Source: Paraburkholderia sp. FT54
GTDB taxonomy: Bacteria > Pseudomonadota > Gammaproteobacteria > Burkholderiales > Burkholderiaceae
NCBI RefSeq assembly: GCF_031585635.1
Contig: NZ_CP134195.1
Span: 3,348,001-3,412,000 of the forward strand
Length of the DNA: 64,000 bases
Reading direction: 5' to 3'
Shown: positions 9,129 to 18,617 of the stretch, piece by piece
How positions within the stretch are numbered: the stretch's first letter is position 1
How the letters are laid out: every line of letters starts with the position of its first letter
Position numbers and translations under genes: made by a program
Notes under the pieces: generated by a model
The model's input: the letters and a program-made list of their open reading frames with translations, nothing else
Database searches by the model: none
What the model was told of the DNA's origin: nothing

Positions 9129-10251
9129 ACATCGACTTCAGAATGGCAACGATCTGCGCGCCCGCGGTTCCGTCGCCAAATGGGTTTTTGCCGCCGGACA
9201 TCGCCTGATAGGCGGCGGCATCGTCGAGCAAACGCGCCGTCTCGCGAACGATCGTGTCCACATCCGTGCCGACCAGTTTGTTGACACCGGACTCGACGCC
9301 CTCCGGTCGCTCGGTCACATCGCGCATCACCAGAACCGGCTTGCCCAGCGCCGGACCCTCTTCCTGAATGCCGCCCGAATCGGTCAGGATGATATGACTC
9401 GCCGCCATGAGTCGCTGGAACGGTTTGTAGGTCAGAGGTTCTTCCAGATAGACGCCCGCCTGATCGCTCAACACGCGGTTGACCACTTCCCGGACCTTCG
9501 GATTCATGTGCACCGGATAGACGATCCGCACGTCCGGATGCGCCTCGGCAATTTTCCGCAACGCCGTGCAGATGTTCTCGAACCCAGGCCCGAAACTCTC
9601 ACGACGATGCCCCGTCACCAGCACGATTCGCCGCCCTTGCGCCAGTGCGGCCTCGACTCGTTCGGGCAACTCGACATGTTCGTTCTTCAGGCGGTCGAGC
9701 ATCAGATACAACGCGTCCACCACGGTATTGCCAGTCACGAAGATCTGCTCCGCGGGCACCTGCTCCGCAAGCAGATTCTTCTTCGACAATTCCGTTGGCG
9801 CGAAATGGACGTCGGTCACGAGCGACGCCACCCGTCGATTGAGTTCCTCCGGAAACGGCGCGGCCATGTCATGACTGCGCAGGCCGGCCTCGATGTGCCC
9901 GACGCGAATGCGTCGATAGAACGCCGTCAACGCGGCGACCTGAACGGTCATCGTGTCGCCCTGCACGAGGATGATGTCGGGCGACTGCGCGGCGAGGAAC
10001 CCGTCGATCGCGGTGAAAAGCCGCGCACTCAGTCCCGCCAGCGATTGATTCTGCGACATCACGTCCAGACTCGCGTCCGGCGTCACGCCGAAGTCCGCGA
10101 AAGCCTGCATCAACATTTCCCGATGCTGCCCGACCGAACACAGGCACACGTCGAAATCCTCGTGAGCCGCGCGCAGCGCGTGCACCACCGAAATGACCTT
10201 GATCGCTTCCGGCCGTGTGCCGGCAAACACCACTACTTTTTTCTTTGCCAT
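9115..10251 (-). CDS. wecB: UDP-N-acetylglucosamine 2-epimerase (non-hydrolysing)
   Basis: Cytoplasmic enzyme interconverting UDP-GlcNAc and UDP-ManNAc, supplying an amino sugar for the surface polysaccharide. It has 378 residues, the normal size. Family signatures are FAGTRPEAIKVISVV (residues 9-23), GHIEAGLRS near 99, VTGHRRESFG and the LTDSGGIQEEGPALGKPV segment that binds the UDP part. It is the last intact gene of the minus-strand run, 27 bp after the giant transferase gene. No UDP-ManNAc dehydrogenase is visible in the window, so ManNAc itself or a product of a gene elsewhere may be used. Confidence 0.92.
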   Translation of the reverse strand: MAKKKVVVFAGTRPEAIKVISVVHALRAAHEDFDVCLCSVGQHREMLMQAFADFGVTPDASLDVMSQNQSLAGLSARLFTAIDGFLAAQSPDIILVQGDTMTVQVAALTAFYRRIRVGHIEAGLRSHDMAAPFPEELNRRVASLVTDVHFAPTELSKKNLLAEQVPAEQIFVTGNTVVDALYLMLDRLKNEHVELPERVEAALAQGRRIVLVTGHRRESFGPGFENICTALRKIAEAHPDVRIVYPVHMNPKVREVVNRVLSDQAGVYLEEPLTYKPFQRLMAASHIILTDSGGIQEEGPALGKPVLVMRDVTERPEGVESGVNKLVGTDVDTIVRETARLLDDAAAYQAMSGGKNPFGDGTAGAQIVAILKSMFARS

Positions 10252-10278
10252 GGTAGATATCCTATGAAACCGGCAACT

Positions 10279-13200
10279 TCAGATCACTTCGGGCCGCGCA
10301 TCGGTCAACTTGAAGTAACGGCTTTGACGCTGAGGAAGATACGACGCATAGCGAACGCAATCGGCGTTCGTTCGCGTCAGGATGGCCGCGAAAATCTCCG
10401 CGTGCCGCGTGTAGGCCTCGGCCGGCGTCATCGACTGGAACGACTGCTGCAAGCCCTCGCGCGGCTGGCGGATCGGCCGGCCGGCGTGCTCGAGAATCGT
10501 TCTGGCCAGTTCGTCCCGAACTGCGTGCAACTCCCACTCGGTTGCGATTGCCTGATAGAACTCGGCGCCGTCCAATGTCGACCAGTCGTCACGATAGGCA
10601 CGAATCACCGTGCTGGTCTCGCCGATCAACTGCTCGCGCGCGCCGCCGACGTCGGTGGCGATGACCGGCGCGTTACGTTGAAGGGCCTCTGATATGGCCA
10701 GGCTCCAACCTTCAGTAAAGGACGGCATGACGACCGCGCGCGCCAGATCGACGAATCGATAGACGTCGGACCGGTAGCCGGGCATCGACACCACGCCTTG
10801 CAGGCCGTGATGCGCAATGCGCGCCTGGAGTTGCGCGGCGTAGCCGGCATCGGCGTGTTTGCCGAGAATCACGAGGCGGATATCGGGCCGCTTCGCATGC
10901 GCCATTGCGAATGCGTCGATCAGCAAACCCTGTCCCTTCACCGGATTGATCGAGGCGACGTTGAGAAAGACCGGACTATCCGCCGGAAATCCGAGTTCCT
11001 CGCGCAGCGCGAGATCGCGCTCTGGTTCGAGCAAGGGCATTGCGCTGCCCGAGTCGCAACCGTTCGGCACGACGATCATCCGGTCCGCGCTCAAGCGCAG
11101 ATTCACATCGGCGAACATCGCGACGTTGGCTGACACGCAGATATACGCGTCCGTCACCTCATCCACGCGACGCCACTGTTCCTTACCCGCGGCGTCGAGC
11201 CACATGTACATGTTATGGACGGTTTGCACAAACGGGATTTTCAGCGAAGCGCAGGCCTCGCCGAGCGACAACGAATAGTGCGCATTGACCAGCGCCACCT
11301 TTCGCTCGACCAGCACCGCGCGAAGCTCGGCAGGATCGCCGGGCAGGCGCACGTAGTCGAACTGCCGTTGCTTGAGTTCGGCCTCGGCCTCGGTCGCGAT
11401 TTCGCCGGTGACACCGAGCATGGGCCGGAAGCCCGCCTTGCCCAGGCGGTCCAGCAAATCGAAGACGACACGTTCGAGACCGCCAACCATGAAGCTGTCG
11501 ACCTGCAACATGACGGCCGGCGCGACCGACGGGTTGAAGGCGGGCGCGTCCGGCACCGTCAGCGACTGTCCGCTATGGATCGCCTTCCAGAATCGGCGCG
11601 CGGATTCGACGACGTTCGCGGGCGCCGCTTCGACCACCATAGGATGAAGCAACGCGAGTCCGAGGAACACCTGATGATCGAGTGCGATACACAAGTCGGC
11701 GTGATCGTAGACGTCGCTGCGCAATGCGTACGGATTGTCGCCGGCCTTGAACACGGCCACGACCACGACATCCGGCGGCTGCGGCGGCAAAGACGGCAAA
11801 TCGGCGGCGGCGATAATTTTCAGCGGCGCATCACTCGCATTCAGGTCGCTTGCACCACGCTCGCTAGCCGGCAAGACGGACGCGAGCGCGTCACTCGATG
11901 CCCAGCGAGCCGTGTCCGAGTCGAACTGGCCGAGCCACCGCGCGACGCGTCGTTCGTCCAGCAACAACGGCGCATTGGGAAAGCGCTTGACGGGTGTCGG
12001 AGCCGGGGCCGGAGCCGGGGCGGCCGGTGCGGGCCGGCGTGCCCGGCCCGCCACACCGAGCCGCCGCGAAAGCGCGCGATACGCGCGCCGCAATCTGGCC
12101 TTCAGGCTCCGCGCAATGGTCGCACGCAGCACCTCGCTGGTGAACACCTGCTCCTCGAGCGCCGCTGCGAGACGCGTCTTTTCTGCTTCATCGGCAGCGA
12201 CGGTCTGTTTGAGAGCAGCCACTTCACGATCCCTCTCTCTAATCACATCTTCAAGAGCATCCACCTGGACCCTGCCTGCCTTGATCACGCCTTCGAGGCG
12301 GTCTGCCTCGATCTTATCCGCCTGAATCACGCCTTCGAGGCGGTCTGCCTCGATCTTACCCGCCTGAATCACGCCTTCAAGGCGAGCGGCCTCATCCTTG
12401 CCTTGCTGGATGGCGCCTTCGAGCCGGTCAGCTTCGCCTCTCAGGTGCCGGGCGAAATCCTCCAGACGTTGGGTCTCGCCATACAGGAAGGTATTGCGCT
12501 TCAGCAAGAGTTCGATCTGTGTGTCCTTTGCTTCGAAGCCACGCTCGTAAAACCCGCGGTGTTCACGCCAGACCAAACCGGGTCGAAACTCGGCATCGGC
12601 GAGATAGTTCAGAAGGTAGGCGCATCGCGCTCCCAGTTCGGCCAGTTGCGAGACTTCCGGCAACCCAAAACTCAATGGCTTCGTCAGGTCGCCAAGGATG
12701 TTGACCCAGTCGCCCGACAGAACCCGCTGCACTTCCCGCACCGCCCGCTCGAGATACTGGCGCGCGGCCGCATAGTCGCGGCGGGCCGCGGCAAAGCTCG
12801 CTGCCAGGTCGAGCGCGGCGACCGTCTTGGTGGCCAGCAGCGGGCTGAAAGGAACCGGGTCCATGGCCGCGCACCTCAATGCCCAGGCCTCGGCACCCTC
12901 CAGATCGCCTACCGCCTGCAAGAGTTTGGCGGCCACATAGCTCTGCGAGATCGACCATCGCAGATGTTGTGCGTCGTTCTTGTTCGTATCGAGGTACGCC
13001 TGAATTTCCGCCACGCATGTCCGCACCGTTTCCGTCGAGGCCCGTGCGGCAAGCACGCGATAGGCGTGGCCGCAAAGCGCAGCGCCATAGTCGGCGGTGT
13101 CGTGCGGCGCCTGCTGCAGGACTCGCGCTTGCAGGCTTGCCAATTCGGCGTCGTTGTTCATGCGCGTGCCGATGGTCACCATGCTCCTGAAGAGCCATGG

Positions 13201-14457
13201 ATTCACCATGCTGCGTCCGTCCGGCAGCACATTGAACGCCGGCGAATCGGCGTGCTTGTACATCGTATCGACAAATGCCGACGCATCCGCGCCGACGGGA
13301 TCGCGCATCGAAACGACGATCAGATCGCCGTCACTGGCCACTGTGCGCTCGTCGAGTCCTACCTTGCGCCATGCGAAGTCCGACGGCGCATCCGCCGGCG
13401 ACATGAAAGCGCATTCCGGCAGCCAGCTTGCGTGGGTCGAGCCCGTACTCGAGCGCAGCAGTTCGACAGGAGATTGCGGCTCGATGGAATCTTCCCCTTG
13501 GCTCTGCGGCGCCTGAAGCCCGAGAATCAATCGGCCACCCGGCCGCACGATGTCGGCGAGTCGCGGCCAGTCGAGCTGCGCGAACGGGCGAACGTCGCGG
13601 CAAATCACCACGTCGACAGAATGGCCCGCAAGGCCACGCAATTCCTCGCCGGGCCACGGCCTGAAATCGACGCGGCCGGCAACGCCATACTGACTCGACG
13701 CGTAGCCGCTCTGCAGCGCGTCAGGCACGATGCCGAGCACATGGCTCGCCGTCGAGTTCTGCGCGACGATGTAGGCACCGCTGCCGGCCGTATCGTCCAG
13801 CACGAGAACGGCGTCGCCGACCCGAACGAAACTGCCGATCTGCGTGAACACGGCGACTGCGGTTTGCGACACCAGATCCCTATGCCGCAAGACGTCTTCC
13901 GCTACCGCGGGGCTCTGCTCCGCCGACGCGTTTGCGGCACGCTCGAAAGCGCAGACTTCGTAGCCGCCCAACGGGGGCAGCGGATAAGTCAGCCGCGCGA
14001 ATTTCAAACGCGCGTGAATCCGGAACCCAAGTTCGAACGCTTGTTCTCTCACGTAGTCGGCCGATGCACGGCCGGTTTCGTCTTGCGCGACCCGGCTCGT
14101 CAGCGCAACGTTCCTGATGCCCGCATCCGCGATCAGTCTGAGCCAGGCCGATGCGTCGGCGGCCTTGATGTCCGGCGGGAGAACCACGATCGCCGCGTCG
14201 AAAGATTCGCGCTGGGCCATGCCGAGAGCGGGCGCCGTGATGGACGCCGCTTCGAGCCGGTTCGACACGAACCGGTGGTCGGCTCGCGCTCCGCCGTCCG
14301 CGTCGAGCGAGAGCGCGAACGGATCCGTTCCCGCAGCGAGCAGGAAGTCGAGCGCATCAGCGGCATGAGTACCGATGTACAGGATCTTGCCGTGCCCGAA
14401 ACAGGTGACGCACTGGCGCAAGCAGGCTTGCACATCGTGGCTTGAAAACACGGTCAT
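10279..14457 (-). CDS. Giant multidomain protein: methyltransferase-like, helical repeat, coiled-coil repeat, GT4 glycosyltransferase
   Basis: A 1392-residue protein. Residues about 15-190 and 230-400 look like Rossmann methyltransferase folds; the second has VLVLDDTAGSGAYIVAQ as SAM loop and VDVVICRDV as the following strand. Residues about 420-640 are helical and TPR-like. Residues about 673-738 hold five 14-residue heptad-compatible repeats (RLEGVIQAGKIEAD type). A Pro/Ala linker lies near 807-822. A GT4 domain begins near 981 (MVGGLERVVFDLL) and has EGWSLAISE, the E-x7-E donor site, near 1240. I chose the ATG at 14457 (MTVFSSHDV); the open frame runs 49 codons further into wzt. It may extend or cap the polysaccharide, with the coiled coil as a spacer. 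Confidence 0.75.
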   Translation of the reverse strand: MTVFSSHDVQACLRQCVTCFGHGKILYIGTHAADALDFLLAAGTDPFALSLDADGGARADHRFVSNRLEAASITAPALGMAQRESFDAAIVVLPPDIKAADASAWLRLIADAGIRNVALTSRVAQDETGRASADYVREQAFELGFRIHARLKFARLTYPLPPLGGYEVCAFERAANASAEQSPAVAEDVLRHRDLVSQTAVAVFTQIGSFVRVGDAVLVLDDTAGSGAYIVAQNSTASHVLGIVPDALQSGYASSQYGVAGRVDFRPWPGEELRGLAGHSVDVVICRDVRPFAQLDWPRLADIVRPGGRLILGLQAPQSQGEDSIEPQSPVELLRSSTGSTHASWLPECAFMSPADAPSDFAWRKVGLDERTVASDGDLIVVSMRDPVGADASAFVDTMYKHADSPAFNVLPDGRSMVNPWLFRSMVTIGTRMNNDAELASLQARVLQQAPHDTADYGAALCGHAYRVLAARASTETVRTCVAEIQAYLDTNKNDAQHLRWSISQSYVAAKLLQAVGDLEGAEAWALRCAAMDPVPFSPLLATKTVAALDLAASFAAARRDYAAARQYLERAVREVQRVLSGDWVNILGDLTKPLSFGLPEVSQLAELGARCAYLLNYLADAEFRPGLVWREHRGFYERGFEAKDTQIELLLKRNTFLYGETQRLEDFARHLRGEADRLEGAIQQGKDEAARLEGVIQAGKIEADRLEGVIQADKIEADRLEGVIKAGRVQVDALEDVIRERDREVAALKQTVAADEAEKTRLAAALEEQVFTSEVLRATIARSLKARLRRAYRALSRRLGVAGRARRPAPAAPAPAPAPTPVKRFPNAPLLLDERRVARWLGQFDSDTARWASSDALASVLPASERGASDLNASDAPLKIIAAADLPSLPPQPPDVVVVAVFKAGDNPYALRSDVYDHADLCIALDHQVFLGLALLHPMVVEAAPANVVESARRFWKAIHSGQSLTVPDAPAFNPSVAPAVMLQVDSFMVGGLERVVFDLLDRLGKAGFRPMLGVTGEIATEAEAELKQRQFDYVRLPGDPAELRAVLVERKVALVNAHYSLSLGEACASLKIPFVQTVHNMYMWLDAAGKEQWRRVDEVTDAYICVSANVAMFADVNLRLSADRMIVVPNGCDSGSAMPLLEPERDLALREELGFPADSPVFLNVASINPVKGQGLLIDAFAMAHAKRPDIRLVILGKHADAGYAAQLQARIAHHGLQGVVSMPGYRSDVYRFVDLARAVVMPSFTEGWSLAISEALQRNAPVIATDVGGAREQLIGETSTVIRAYRDDWSTLDGAEFYQAIATEWELHAVRDELARTILEHAGRPIRQPREGLQQSFQSMTPAEAYTRHAEIFAAILTRTNADCVRYASYLPQRQSRYFKLTDARPEVI
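12242..12441. repeat. 42-bp in-frame tandem repeat encoding a coiled coil
   Basis: Nearly five copies of a 42-bp unit start at 12242, 12284, 12326, 12368 and 12410. The copies at 12284 and 12326 differ at a single base; the outer copies are more diverged. Each unit encodes 14 residues (two heptads) with the pattern RLEGVIxAxKIEAD, so copy-number change keeps both frame and heptad register. The array lies between the methyltransferase-like and glycosyltransferase parts of the surrounding gene. Confidence 0.9.
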
Positions 14458-14542
14458 ACTGTCGACACCAAGGTTTTGTACGGCGAGCCGTTTTGTCGAA
14501 GGACGCCAGTCGCCCTGGTTGTCGCGACTGACAGGCGTCGAC

Positions 14543-16024
14543 TCACGAGGCTTCGCCGGTGGGTGCTTCAAGTTCGGCGCGCATGTGCAGATCGCACACG
14601 CCACCGAAGAAATGCGTGTCGACGCGCGCGCGCACCATGAAAAACGCGGCCTCGTCGATCCAGTGCAAGATCGCCTGATCGGAGAAGTTCATCGACTCCT
14701 GGTGGATCAGCGAGGCCTGCACTTCGTAGAAGTTTTCGCCAAGCGCGCAGGAGTCCATCGTGAAGACGACGGAATGCTCTTCGCCCGAGCGGAACTTACG
14801 GTTCCAGAAAATAAAGCCCTCCTGCTTCCCGGCGATCAGTTCGGCGTCCTGGTTGAATGTGCCCCAAGAGTACATCTTGATGCCTTCCTTGTTGCGGATG
14901 CGCAGATTGACATAGAGCTTGTCCATCTCCTCCCGGATCGAGAATTTCACCACGATCTTGACCGTATCGCCGGTGTAGAAGGTGGTGCATGGCTCACCCG
15001 CGCCGTCCAGCACGGAAACATCCGTTATCAGCGCCTCGAGGCTGCCGAATTCGAACTTGCCTCCCTCGCTGCGCGCTTCGGTTTCCATCTGATCCGCCGC
15101 GTCCGCGACATTCGACACGGCTTGCGCGAGCTGGCCGCCGGCGGCGGCTGCCTCGAGCGGTTCGGCTGCCGCCGCGGGCGCCGTCAACTGCGGCGACGCG
15201 ACCGGCGCCTCGACCTTCGGGGCCGTGTCCGCCCTGATCGCCTGCTTGTGCTCGGCGATCTCCTTCTGCTTCGCGAGGTTTTCCTCGTCGTGCAACAGCT
15301 TGCGATAGGCCAGCACGACTTCGCCGGACGGCCCCGCGGCCATCACCTCGCCGTGGTGGAGCAAAATAGCGCGGTCCGTAAACGTTCGGACCGACTCGAT
15401 GTCGTGCGACACGAAGAGAATCGCGACGCCACGATCGCGCAGTTGGCGAATGCGCTGATAGCAGCGCTTCTGGAACAGCGCGTCGCCGACCGCCAATGCC
15501 TCGTCGACGATCAGCACATCCGGGTTCAACTGCACCTGCACCGCAAATGCGACGCGCACCATCATCCCGCTCGAGTAGTGCTTGACGGGTTGATCGAAGA
15601 AATCGCCGATGGCCGCGAAGCGGATGATCTCCGGCATGGCCTCGTCCATCTCCTTGCGCGACAAGCCGAGAATCGAGCCGTTCAGATAGGCGTTCTCGCG
15701 ACCCGTAAACTCCGGGTTGAAGCCGCTGCCCAATTCCAGCAGAGCCGCGACCCGGCCGTGCACCTGGACATCGCCTTGGGTAGGCGCCAGCACACCGGCG
15801 ATGATCTGCAGCAACGTCGATTTACCGGCGCCGTTGCGGCCCACAATACCCACCGCTTCGCCCTTCTTCACGTTGAAGGAAATGTTGCGCAGCGGCCAGA
15901 ATTCGCCAAAAAACTGGCGACGGCCACGAAGCAGCATCTGCGCCAGCCGATGGTGAGGCTTCGCATACAGTTCGTAACGCTTGCTCAGCTCGCGAACGTG
16001 GATAGCTATATCGTCCAAGACCAC
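14543..16024 (-). CDS. wzt: Wzt-type ABC transporter ATP-binding protein with C-terminal polysaccharide-binding domain
   Basis: ATPase that powers export of a finished lipid-linked polysaccharide through Wzm. The nucleotide-binding domain (residues 1-250) has Walker A GRNGAGKST, signature YSSGM, Walker B VLIVDEAL and switch His in FVSHD. After an Ala/Glu-rich linker (about 255-330), residues 335-493 form the beta-rich C-terminal domain of chain-terminator-recognising Wzt proteins (DTVKIVVKFSI, MDSCALGENFYEV). Its presence suggests that export requires recognition of a modified chain end. The gene lies between two large glycosyltransferase genes in the same direction; its 3' end is followed 85 bp later by the chosen start of the giant protein. 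Confidence 0.9.
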   Translation of the reverse strand: MVLDDIAIHVRELSKRYELYAKPHHRLAQMLLRGRRQFFGEFWPLRNISFNVKKGEAVGIVGRNGAGKSTLLQIIAGVLAPTQGDVQVHGRVAALLELGSGFNPEFTGRENAYLNGSILGLSRKEMDEAMPEIIRFAAIGDFFDQPVKHYSSGMMVRVAFAVQVQLNPDVLIVDEALAVGDALFQKRCYQRIRQLRDRGVAILFVSHDIESVRTFTDRAILLHHGEVMAAGPSGEVVLAYRKLLHDEENLAKQKEIAEHKQAIRADTAPKVEAPVASPQLTAPAAAAEPLEAAAAGGQLAQAVSNVADAADQMETEARSEGGKFEFGSLEALITDVSVLDGAGEPCTTFYTGDTVKIVVKFSIREEMDKLYVNLRIRNKEGIKMYSWGTFNQDAELIAGKQEGFIFWNRKFRSGEEHSVVFTMDSCALGENFYEVQASLIHQESMNFSDQAILHWIDEAAFFMVRARVDTHFFGGVCDLHMRAELEAPTGEAS

Positions 16025-16106
16025 TCTCTTTGTTGATGAACAGCCTTACACAAAGCTGCAATCGGGCGCCGCCCGCCTCTCGCGCGCGGCGCCCCCGAGT
16101 AGCCGA

Positions 16107-18560
16107 CTAGGTCAGTGCCTCGATGAGTTCCTTCTCGCCCGTGGCCTTCTGCTCGACCAGCCGGTCGCAGATTGCCCGATTGTGCGCGGCCATCTCCATA
16201 CGCGTCACCGCATCGGGAATAAGCCCCTTGGCGAAATCCTCGACATTCACGAAACGCATGCCGTACGTGTTGAAGTCGCCGATGTTGGGCGTATCGACGA
16301 TGGGCACGATGCCGAACGCCAGATACTCGATCAACTTCGTCGGACAGGACACGTGGTTCACCACCATGTCGTCGCGCAGAATGAAGCCGAAATGGCAGTG
16401 CTGATACACCTCGTTGAGCTCGGCGCGCGTCGCGCTGGCCACATGGAAGTTCGGATGGACCTGAACCTCGGGCGCCGCCGCATTTCTCATCACGTCGACA
16501 TCCGGCGTGTACATCCACCAGTCGGCGTGGTCGACTGCTTTGGCCACCACGTTCATCATGGCAGGTACGTTTTGCCACTTCTGCGTGCCGCCGGCATAAA
16601 TGACCGTCGGCCGGCCATTCTTGTAAGGCCGCACTGCCTGACTGCCCTCTTCCAATGCGAAGATGGGCAGCACGATCACTTTCGCGCGCAACAGTTCGCG
16701 ATACTTGTGCGCAAGATAGTTGCCCATTGCCTGCGACACGACGATCACGCGGCTCGCCTTCTCCGCCGCCATGCGCTCGCAATCGTCGTGAATGCGCGCA
16801 GAGAAGAAATCATTGTGCATCCGGAACTCTTCGGGCACGACACCGTGCACGTCGAGCACCCATTTCAGGCCCGGTGCGCGAAGCGCGGCTTCCGCTGCCG
16901 CGTTCGGCATGCGCAAGACGCTGTGAAAATAGACGCGCTTGAAGCGGCGCGCCAGCAGCGCCACGGCCCGGCATTGATTGACCGACTTGAGAGAGATATT
17001 CAGGATCCACGCGTTGTGCGCCGCCCTTTCGATAAAAGGCTTGGCTTCCGCATGATCCCGCACATCGCAATACACCCGGTGCTTTGACGGAAACAGCGAG
17101 TCGATTGCCTTGACGCGTTGGAAGTAGCCGTCGCGTTCACGCTCCTTGGTCGGATACGGGGCGAAGAAAAGAATTCCGTTGCCGTGACGCATGAGTTGCA
17201 ACAATTCGTATCCGCGCACAAGGCGGCTCACCTTCGAGGTGGGGAATTGCGCTGCGCGAGCCAGCCGGTTTGTCACGCGCTGCATCAGGCCGGCTGGTTT
17301 GTCCTGCGACCTGGCGGCTTGCATTGCCGTAAGCTCGCGAGCCATGCCCGACGTCCTGGCGACCAGTGCGTCCAGTTCACGCGCGAACGACTCGAATCGA
17401 ACCGTCATGCGCTGCACGATCTCAGGCGACACCCCTTCGCCGTCCACCGACAGGTATTGCGCGATGTCCGCGTCGATGCTGCTGATCACGGGGAGCAAGG
17501 ACGCAGCTGACTCGCGTTCGTCGACATGACGCCCCATCACCAGCGAGCGCAGATCGGTCAACTGCTCCGCCTGCTTGCGCGCAATTTCGCCGCTCAGGTG
17601 CCGGGAATAGGCCTCGAGGCCTTCCACGAGCGTACGCATCTGGCGTGCGTACAAGTGATGAGTTTCGAGGTGAATCGGAAACCGCTTCGGCGAGGCAATC
17701 GCAAACAACGAATCCTGCATCCACGCGGTCACAGACAGGCGCGTGCGGTCTTGCCATGCGCGCCCATGCTTCTCTTCGAAACGCGCGCGGTTCTGCGCGG
17801 CGAATCCTTGCGCCTCCAACACGTCCAGCTTGCCGAACGACGCTGAGCCCCAGTGATGGATATACACGTCACGCGCCACGTGCATCCTGAAGCCGCCTTG
17901 CAGAATGCGCACGCAATGGTCGTCGTCTTCGTATGCGCCCGGAAAGAAGCGTTCGTCCAGTGTGCCCACGCGCTCGATCAACTCGCGGGAAAACAGCACG
18001 CAGTAATAACTCAGGAAGTCGCTGTCGACCGTCAGGCCAAACCAGCCTTCGCGCCGGCGAATGGCAAATTCGGCGAGCACCGGCATATCGAGCGCGGCGC
18101 TGCCCTCCCCCAACCGGTTGCGGTCGCCGAGATTGTAGGGAATGGGAATGCCCTGCTCATTGTTCGACGCGTTGGTCAGCGGGCCGATCGCATCCTTACC
18201 CGCCGCGACGAGGTAGTCCAGCCAATGGTCGGTGACGATGACGTCGCTGTTGAGCAAGCAGATATGCGTGATCGCCGGGTCCGACAGACAGTACTGGATA
18301 CCGATGTTATTGCCACCGGAGAAGCCGAGGTTTTTTTCCTGCTGAAAGAATTTGCCTTGCAAGCCATGCTGGGCGACGGCGTTGTCGAAGGTGGCCTGCA
18401 CGGCGGCACGTTCGTGCGGCCGGGATGCGTTATCGATCGCGGCCACTACGAATTCGGTTTCGCTTCGAGTCTTGATCAGACTCTCGATCGCCAGCGCGAA
18501 CACCTCCGCTGAATTGAAGGTTACGACAACGATACCAACACGCGTCTTCTTGCTATTCAT
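16107..18560 (-). CDS. Bifunctional glycosyltransferase: GT2 plus GT4-like domains
   Basis: An 817-residue fusion. Residues 6-270 form a GT-A, GT2 domain with IVVVTFNSAEVF, AIDNAS, and the NLGFSGGNNIG and LLNSDVI (DxD-like) strings of rhamnosyltransferase-type enzymes. Residues about 300-450 are helical. Residues about 455-817 form a GT-B domain starting GILFFAPYPTKERERDGYF, with VLDVHGVVPEE and ASRVIVVSQAMG typical of GT4. Two catalytic folds in one chain suggest that it adds two linkages of the repeat unit. It lies 57 bp before the wzm stop and 82 bp after it comes wzt, consistent with one operon. Confidence 0.85.
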   Translation of the reverse strand: MNSKKTRVGIVVVTFNSAEVFALAIESLIKTRSETEFVVAAIDNASRPHERAAVQATFDNAVAQHGLQGKFFQQEKNLGFSGGNNIGIQYCLSDPAITHICLLNSDVIVTDHWLDYLVAAGKDAIGPLTNASNNEQGIPIPYNLGDRNRLGEGSAALDMPVLAEFAIRRREGWFGLTVDSDFLSYYCVLFSRELIERVGTLDERFFPGAYEDDDHCVRILQGGFRMHVARDVYIHHWGSASFGKLDVLEAQGFAAQNRARFEEKHGRAWQDRTRLSVTAWMQDSLFAIASPKRFPIHLETHHLYARQMRTLVEGLEAYSRHLSGEIARKQAEQLTDLRSLVMGRHVDERESAASLLPVISSIDADIAQYLSVDGEGVSPEIVQRMTVRFESFARELDALVARTSGMARELTAMQAARSQDKPAGLMQRVTNRLARAAQFPTSKVSRLVRGYELLQLMRHGNGILFFAPYPTKERERDGYFQRVKAIDSLFPSKHRVYCDVRDHAEAKPFIERAAHNAWILNISLKSVNQCRAVALLARRFKRVYFHSVLRMPNAAAEAALRAPGLKWVLDVHGVVPEEFRMHNDFFSARIHDDCERMAAEKASRVIVVSQAMGNYLAHKYRELLRAKVIVLPIFALEEGSQAVRPYKNGRPTVIYAGGTQKWQNVPAMMNVVAKAVDHADWWMYTPDVDVMRNAAAPEVQVHPNFHVASATRAELNEVYQHCHFGFILRDDMVVNHVSCPTKLIEYLAFGIVPIVDTPNIGDFNTYGMRFVNVEDFAKGLIPDAVTRMEMAAHNRAICDRLVEQKATGEKELIEALT

Positions 18561-18617
18561 TATATTAGTCCAATAGCTACCGACGTTAATTCGACTTATA
18601 CCTTTCTGGTGAATTTC

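Noticed and set aside
8875..10692. 605-codon plus-strand open frame
   Set aside because: Antisense to wecB and the start of its neighbour, which have unmistakable family signatures.
12242..12441. Regular 42-bp repeats considered as a CRISPR or VNTR
   Set aside because: No spacers between units and the array is in frame within a coding coiled coil; it is a coding tandem repeat. No CRISPR array was seen elsewhere in the window.
11215..14445. Very long plus-strand open frame (1076 codons)
   Set aside because: Antisense of the giant glycosyltransferase gene; Arg/His-rich translation without motifs, typical of high-GC shadow frames.
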